A DNA stretch of 9,655 bases from DASXYU01 sp036502295 (lineage in GTDB: Bacteria; Actinomycetota; Actinomycetes; Mycobacteriales; Jatrophihabitantaceae), in contig DASXYU010000038.1 of assembly GCA_036502295.1 (NCBI GenBank), forward strand, positions 1-9,655, read 5' to 3'. The translations under genes and the position numbers were made by a program. Shown here in pieces: positions 6,456 to 9,655 of this stretch. The notes under the pieces were generated by a model, which saw only the letters and a list, made by a program, of their open reading frames with translations, was not told the origin of the DNA and searched no databases. Positions within the stretch are counted from its first letter, which is position 1; every line of letters begins with the position of its first letter.

Positions 6456-6483
6456 TAGCCGGACCCGAGGATTCGGACGGCTA
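6456..6483 (-). promoter_or_regulatory. Nested hairpin in the helicase 5' leader
   Basis: An outer stem TAGCCG / CGGCTA (6456-6461 with 6478-6483) encloses an inner stem CCGA / TCGG (6465-6468 with 6473-6476) with a 4-nt loop and a 1x3 internal loop. It lies 34 bases upstream of the TTG start, within the expected untranslated leader. It could regulate translation or mRNA stability of the helicase; no known riboswitch class is recognised. Confidence 0.4.
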
Positions 6484-6519
6484 CGTGCGGAGCAGATGCT
6501 AGCTACGACGCACGGACAA

Positions 6520-6570
6520 CTCGCGGCAGGAACAACGAGCTGATGTGCCGAGCATACCGTCTGCCGCGAG
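6520..6570. repeat. Perfect 10-bp inverted repeat CTCGCGGCAG / CTGCCGCGAG
   Basis: The arms are 6520-6529 and 6561-6570, separated by 31 bp, in the 264-bp intergenic region between the divergent helicase and acyl-CoA dehydrogenase genes. The spacing between arm centres is 41 bp, about four helical turns, so paired protein-binding half-sites on one DNA face are as plausible as an RNA stem. The rest of 6422-6685 must hold both promoters; I see no clear -10/-35 pair. Confidence 0.6.
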
Positions 6571-6675
6571 GTGCTCTGTACACGCCAAATCGAGACGCCG
6601 AACCATGCGACGATCCGCGCGTGATCGGCAACGTCCGCCCACTTAAGCTGCGAAGGATTGTCAGAGAAGCGCCCT

Positions 6676-6680
6676 AGGAG
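6676..6680 (+). promoter_or_regulatory. Ribosome binding site of the acyl-CoA dehydrogenase gene
   Basis: AGGAG lies 5 nt before ATG 6686, a strong Shine-Dalgarno that fixes this start. Confidence 0.85.
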
Positions 6681-6685
6681 CACCG

Positions 6686-7849
6686 ATGGATTTCGAACCA
6701 GCAGCGGACCATGTGCAGATCCGCTCCGCGGTCGAGGACCTGGCCGGACAGTTCGGTGCGCGGTACTGGGAGGAACACGACCGCGACCACGAATTTCCGT
6801 GGGAGTTCTACGAAGCCTTCGCCAAGGCCGGCTGGATCGGGATGGCCATTCCGCAGGAGTTCGGCGGCGGCGGACTCGGTCTCGCAGAGGCGGGGCTGCT
6901 GCTGCAGACGATCGCCGCCTCGGGTGCTGCGATGAACGGCTGCACACCTATCCATCTGAGCGTCTTCGGCATCAACATCATCATCAAGCACGGCAGCACT
7001 GCGCTGCGCGACGAGATCCTTCCGCGAGTCGTCACCGGTGAGCTGCACACCTGCTTCGCCGTCACCGAGCCCGATGCCGGAACTGACACGTCCCGGGTCA
7101 GCACACTCGCCCGCCGCGACGGCTCCGACTACGTGATCCGCGGCCGGAAGGTGTGGATCTCCAAGGCCGGTCAGAGCGAGAAGGCGGTCGTCGTCACCCG
7201 CACCTCACCGCGCGAAGAGCAGGACGCACTGCGCGGCCTCTCGATCTTCCTCGTCGATCTGAACTCACCGGGTATCGACATGCGCCCGATCCCCAAGATG
7301 GGACGTAACGCCGTGCCGTCCTACGAACTGACCTTCGACGACGTGCGCGTGCCTGCCGGGCGACTCATCGGCGAGGAGGGCAACGGCTTCCGAATCCTGC
7401 TCGACGGCCTCAATCCCGAGCGCATCCTGCTCGCCCACGAGTCCGTCGGCATCGGCCAGGCGTCGGTGAAGCTCGGAGTTGAGTACGCCAAGCAACGCGA
7501 GGTCTTCGGCCGTCCGATCGGCATGAACCAGGCCATCGCCTTTCCCCTAGCTGAGGCGATGGCCCGGCTCGACGCAGCAGAGCTGCTATGCCAGAAGGCT
7601 GCCTGGCTCTATGACAACGGACGCAAATGCGGACGCGAGGCGAACTCGGCCAAGTACCTCGCCGCAGACGCCGGCTTCTTCGCCGCAGACCGCGCGGTGC
7701 AGACACTCGGCGGCATGGGTTACGCCGACGAGTACCCGGCCAGCCGCTACTTCCGAGAGGCTCGAGTCATGCGGATCGCGCCGGTGAGCCAGGAACTCGC
7801 GTTGGCGTTCCTCGCCCAGAACGTCCTCGGCCTGCCCAAGTCGTACTGA
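6686..7849 (+). CDS. Acyl-CoA dehydrogenase family flavoenzyme
   Basis: This 387-residue enzyme of normal length is expected to oxidise an acyl-CoA to the 2-enoyl-CoA with FAD, passing electrons to ETF. The visible family signatures are CFAVTEPDAGTDTSRVST (123-140), KVWISKAGQSEKAVVV (155-170), the flavin-side GRPIGMNQAI (275-284) and QTLGGMGYADEYPASRYFRE (339-358). The C-terminal position aligned with the catalytic Glu of medium-chain enzymes (Glu376) is Pro366 in RIAPVSQE; instead Glu245 in GLNPERILLA occupies the helix-G site used by isovaleryl-CoA and long-chain dehydrogenases. This suggests a branched or bulky substrate, but the substrate is not determined. It is preceded by its own intergenic region and strong RBS, and followed by decayed catabolic genes, so it may be the survivor of a larger cluster. 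Confidence 0.94.
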   Translation: MDFEPAADHVQIRSAVEDLAGQFGARYWEEHDRDHEFPWEFYEAFAKAGWIGMAIPQEFGGGGLGLAEAGLLLQTIAASGAAMNGCTPIHLSVFGINIIIKHGSTALRDEILPRVVTGELHTCFAVTEPDAGTDTSRVSTLARRDGSDYVIRGRKVWISKAGQSEKAVVVTRTSPREEQDALRGLSIFLVDLNSPGIDMRPIPKMGRNAVPSYELTFDDVRVPAGRLIGEEGNGFRILLDGLNPERILLAHESVGIGQASVKLGVEYAKQREVFGRPIGMNQAIAFPLAEAMARLDAAELLCQKAAWLYDNGRKCGREANSAKYLAADAGFFAADRAVQTLGGMGYADEYPASRYFREARVMRIAPVSQELALAFLAQNVLGLPKSY

Positions 7850-7882
7850 ATTGCCCGCTCAGCGTCTACACGACGGTGCGTT

Positions 7883-8047
7883 TCAAGCGTGCGCGCGGAG
7901 GCTACGAGCATCTTGTAGCGGCATTGCGCCGAAATGCCCTGTGTAGTCCCGGCTGAGTTGGGAAGGACTTTCACAGCCGACCGCGTGGGCAATGCGCGCA
8001 ACGTCGTGGTGGTCGGCCATCAGCCGAACTCGTGCCTCCTGTAGGTG
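7883..8047 (-). pseudogene. 3' remnant of an AraC-family transcriptional regulator
   Basis: On the minus strand an open frame ending in TGA (7883-7885) reads HLQEARVRLM, then DVARIAHAVGCESPSQLSRD, then YTGHFGAMP and a short tail. This is the second HTH and C-terminal end of an AraC/XylS DNA-binding domain (consensus LQEARRL...DVAxIAxxVGYESPSQFSREYRRxFG). Only about 54 codons remain out of some 300; the first HTH and whole N-terminal domain are absent, and an in-frame TAG lies not far upstream. Cys and Leu replace the usual Tyr and Phe (VGYES, SQFSR). The retained frame has no internal stop. It begins within two bases of the SDR remnant on the other strand, so a deletion junction lies near 8048. 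It is too short to be a functional regulator. Confidence 0.82.
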
Positions 8048-8048
8048 G

Positions 8049-8317
8049 CTTGTCGTGCTGACGCGCTATCTTGCCCAAGGAGCTCAGCGGCCGCGGCATC
8101 CGCGTTAGCTCTGTCTCGCCGGGTGTGACGTGCACGCGACTGGGAGGCGACGCGTTCGAGCGTTTCCGGAGCTGATCTCTATCAAGCGGCGCGTACTGCG
8201 CTTGGCCGTATCGGAGAACCCATCGAGGTGGGCGCGGTGATCGCCGGCTCCGTCTCGGACGAGGCAGGCTGGACCGCTGGCCAAGGCATCGAGGCATTCG
8301 GCGGGTGGGACCTCTGA
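8049..8317 (+). pseudogene. 3' remnant of a short-chain dehydrogenase/reductase, frameshifted
   Basis: Three reading frames must be joined to read the SDR C-terminal half. LVVLTRYLA (8049-8075) is followed, past one extra C in the run at 8074-8076, by KELSGRGIRVSSVSPGVT and LGGDAFERF (8077-8165). After one missing base comes PELISIK (from 8166). After another missing base near 8185 comes AARTALGRIGEPIEVGAVIA, then SDEAGWTAGQGIEAFGGWDL and a stop (8186-8317). The order matches SDR enzymes: the helix after the catalytic YxxxK, RGIRVNxVxPG, GRxGEPxEV, and the W(T)xGQxIExxGG end. The Rossmann GxxxGxG motif and catalytic Ser/Tyr/Lys are deleted, and one frame carries a stop after FERFRS. The gene cannot make an active oxidoreductase. 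The ABM gene follows 96 bp later on the same strand. Confidence 0.87.
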
Positions 8318-8413
8318 GTTAGGTACGAATGCTCGTGCCAGGATCAGCACCCGCATGGCGCGCTCCACCAGAACTATCGGAATCACCAGTGGGAACGCCG
8401 ATGAATTCGCGAC

Positions 8414-8722
8414 ATGATCGCCGTCATGCCCATTACGTCAGTACTGCATCTCAAGCTCAAAGGCGACGATCTCGAGCAGGCGTACGCCGTGGTGCACGCG
8501 ACCTTGGATGACAGCCGCGCCTTCCCCGGATGCGAGGGGCTGGATGTCTTCGTCAACGCCGACGATCCTACCCATCTGATCGTCTTGGAACGGTGGGAGT
8601 CCGAGGAGGATGACGTCGCTTATCACGAATGGCGACAGACGCCGCAAGGGGTATCCGATCTCGGCCGTTTCTTGGACGGTCCAAGCAGTATCAGCCGCGT
8701 TTCATTCGCCGCTGATATCTAA
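8414..8722 (+). CDS. Antibiotic biosynthesis monooxygenase (ABM) domain protein
   Basis: This 102-residue protein (98 if it starts at ATG 8426, MPITSVLHLKL) has the dimeric alpha/beta-barrel ABM fold. Visible signs are an N-terminal beta strand, AYAVVHATLDDSRAFPGCEG (typical ...TRxxPGC), LDVFVNADDPTHLIVLERWE (strands with the DP turn), and then YHEWRQTP with a C-terminal strand. Members range from quinol monooxygenases to haem-degrading enzymes; no haem-binding residues specific to the latter are evident, so the substrate is unknown. No strong Shine-Dalgarno lies before either ATG. It sits downstream of the broken SDR gene on the same strand and may once have been in an operon with it, now without an obvious promoter. 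Bases 8318-8413 before it contain nothing I recognise. Confidence 0.85.
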   Translation: MIAVMPITSVLHLKLKGDDLEQAYAVVHATLDDSRAFPGCEGLDVFVNADDPTHLIVLERWESEEDDVAYHEWRQTPQGVSDLGRFLDGPSSISRVSFAADI

Positions 8723-8881
8723 GCCGCCGTCCACTAGGGACAAAGCTCAGACAGGCTGGCGTCCGTGCATCAAGCACGCCGCGCGTGCACTTCCGCGTCT
8801 CCGAGGCGCAAGGCCGGAGGATCGCAAACGCTGTCCCAGTATCTGATTGCGGGTTCGGAAACCAGCGCGCTCTGCCCGGTG
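8723..8881. other. Gene-poor stretch with a possible MaoC-like dehydratase fragment
   Basis: No intact gene is visible. On the minus strand, a frame ending at 8770 reads SALVSEPAIRYWDSVCDPP before degenerating (about 8770-8875). This faintly resembles the N-terminal segment of MaoC/FAS1-like dehydratases (xxPxIRHWxEAxGDxNP). It is short and lacks the Gly and Asn of that motif, so the call is weak; the rest of the stretch shows nothing. Confidence 0.2.
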
Positions 8882-9043
8882 CTGATCATCAACGGTCTGT
8901 GGTGCTGGCGTGCCGCGCGCAGCCACAACGAGTTTTACGGCGAACCCGATCACGCCGTAGAAGAGGTAATAGCCCCGCCAGCCGGAGAACACTGCCAGTC
9001 CCACAATGTTGGTCCACGCGGGCACCAGTGCGCCACCCAGTGG
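8882..9043 (-). pseudogene. Remnant of a membrane transporter (MFS-like)
   Basis: Starting just after the crotonase stop codon, the minus strand reads PLGGALVPAWTNIVGLAV, then FSGWRGYYLFYGVIGFAVKL and VVAARGTP. This is two hydrophobic segments around a GWRGYYLF motif, as in the PLGGAL...GWRWxFLxxGxxG region of major facilitator transporters. Only about 54 codons are recognisable. The sequence after GTPAPQ loses transporter character, and neither N-terminal nor C-terminal helices are present in this or neighbouring frames. The assignment to MFS rests on this motif alone; another membrane protein is possible. Confidence 0.4.
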
Positions 9044-9054
9044 GACCGGTTGGT

Positions 9055-9655
9055 TCAGTCTGCTTTTGCCGGGCCCTCACGGGACCAACGCTGCCCCCCG
9101 AACTGGGACGGCATAGTCAGGAATTCCAGTGCGAGCGTGTGCTCATACACCGGAGCCAGCATTGGTCGCTGCCACTGGTTTAGTGCCCGCTTGGTCAGCT
9201 TCAAAGTCTCCGGGCGGAACGAGGCAAGCTTTTGCGCGAACTCCATCCCTCGTTCGTACGAGGCACCGGTGTCGACAACCTCAGCAATGAGTCCGGCACG
9301 GGCGGCCTCCTCAGCGCTCATGCGGTCACCGGTAAGGATGTAGCGTCGGGCGATCGCCAGCCCTGTCGACATTGGCCAGAGGAACGGTTGGGTGGCACTG
9401 GCGAGTCCCGCCGGGACATGCAAGTCCCAGAACTCGACGTGACGTTCGGCGACGACGATGTCAGCCATCAGTGGCAGCGTCGGAACGGGCGGAGTCGCCT
9501 CGACGGCCGCCACGACCGGCTTTTCGAGGTCGAGCCAAGCCCGCATCATTGCCCTCGCACCTTCCTCCCGGCGCAGCAGAAGATCGGCCGTCGGCTCGTC
9601 GCCGGGTGTGCTAGCAGCGTCCTGACGCGGCGACGACCATCCAGAAAAGAGGACG
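9055..9655 (-). CDS. Enoyl-CoA hydratase/isomerase (crotonase) family protein, 5' partial
   Basis: The frame is open from the right edge, so roughly the first 60 or more residues are missing; 199 residues are visible to the TGA at 9055-9057. Crotonase features are LDLEKPVVAAVE, LMADIVVAERHVEFWDLHVPAGL (CDI...A.....D.HV..GL), WPMSTGLAIARRYILTGDRM, SAEEAARAGLIAEVV and ETLKLTKRALN. The family adds water to, or isomerises, enoyl-CoA thioesters. The second oxyanion-hole segment, normally NGxAxGxGxxLAL, is here EATPPVPTLPL (9475-9501), two residues shorter and without glycine, and the usual Gly/Asp-rich loop after GL is SATQPF. It may therefore be inactive or decaying even though no stop codon interrupts it. 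An ATG at 9549 is internal, since homology continues upstream of it. Confidence 0.82.
   Translation of the reverse strand, partial: VLFSGWSSPRQDAASTPGDEPTADLLLRREEGARAMMRAWLDLEKPVVAAVEATPPVPTLPLMADIVVAERHVEFWDLHVPAGLASATQPFLWPMSTGLAIARRYILTGDRMSAEEAARAGLIAEVVDTGASYERGMEFAQKLASFRPETLKLTKRALNQWQRPMLAPVYEHTLALEFLTMPSQFGGQRWSREGPAKAD

Noticed and set aside
7950..7979. CGGCTG / CAGCCG inverted repeat as a terminator for the acyl-CoA dehydrogenase gene
   Set aside because: The 6-bp arms are 18 bp apart, no T-run follows, and the bases lie inside the conserved HTH codons of the AraC remnant.
8031..8048. Extension of the SDR homology upstream as ASCRW before LVVLTRYLA
   Set aside because: The same bases encode LQEAR of the AraC remnant on the other strand with much better agreement, so the SDR homology was ended at 8049.
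8105..8386. Minus-strand frame with a hydrophobic start (IPIVLVERAMRVLILARAF)
   Set aside because: It overlaps the plus-strand SDR remnant, and only a short stretch is hydrophobic with no family resemblance.
8329..8511. Plus-strand frame overlapping the ABM start, with a purine-rich stretch before an ATG at 8401
   Set aside because: The product is Arg/His/Ser-rich without a domain and overlaps the ABM coding region, which has clear family character.
1..9655. CRISPR arrays, tRNA/rRNA genes, insertion sequences
   Set aside because: No spaced direct repeats, no cloverleaf-like or rRNA-like sequence and no transposase frame were seen; the only tandem repeat is the coding 12-bp unit at 613-660.

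Overview
The window is high-GC DNA with GTG and TTG starts and many overlapping or tightly spaced genes. Together with a family 1 encapsulin and its DyP peroxidase cargo, a DUF5709 protein, an RGCVC-type small protein and a UBP-type zinc finger, this points to an actinobacterium, most likely of the Mycobacteriales (Gordonia/Rhodococcus/Mycobacterium-like). The genus is an inference from protein resemblance remembered from those groups; no search was run.

Layout. Bases 1-2016 (+ strand) hold the 3' part of a sensor kinase-like ATPase, an overlapping UBP-type zinc-finger protein, and a trypsin-like serine protease with a PDZ domain. Bases 2041-4896 (- strand) hold a compact five-gene run, read from right to left: a small winged-helix protein, a 56-residue Cys/His-rich RGCIC protein, a B-type DyP peroxidase with a C-terminal encapsulin-loading motif, the encapsulin shell protein (4-bp overlap with the peroxidase), and an acidic DUF5709 protein. 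Bases 5051-6421 (- strand) encode a DEAD-box RNA helicase, with a stem-loop just after its stop codon and a structured leader. A divergent intergenic region (6422-6685) carries a perfect 10-bp inverted repeat. An intact acyl-CoA dehydrogenase follows at 6686-7849 (+).

From 7850 to the end the DNA looks like a decaying catabolic segment. It holds a 3' remnant of an AraC-type regulator (- strand) abutting, head to head, a frameshifted 3' remnant of a short-chain dehydrogenase (+ strand). After these come an intact small ABM-domain monooxygenase-like gene, a transporter-like remnant, and a crotonase-family (enoyl-CoA hydratase-like) gene that leaves the window and lacks the usual glycine-rich oxyanion-hole segment.

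How it works together. The best-supported system is the encapsulated peroxidase: translational coupling plus the SLGIGGLK tail imply that the DyP enzyme is packed into the encapsulin shell. The upstream winged-helix and Cys-rich genes and the downstream DUF5709 gene lie close enough to belong to the same transcription unit; this is an inference and the least described part of the locus. The acyl-CoA dehydrogenase, SDR, ABM and crotonase genes suggest a former acyl-CoA or lipid/aromatic degradation cluster with its own AraC regulator, now partly deleted.
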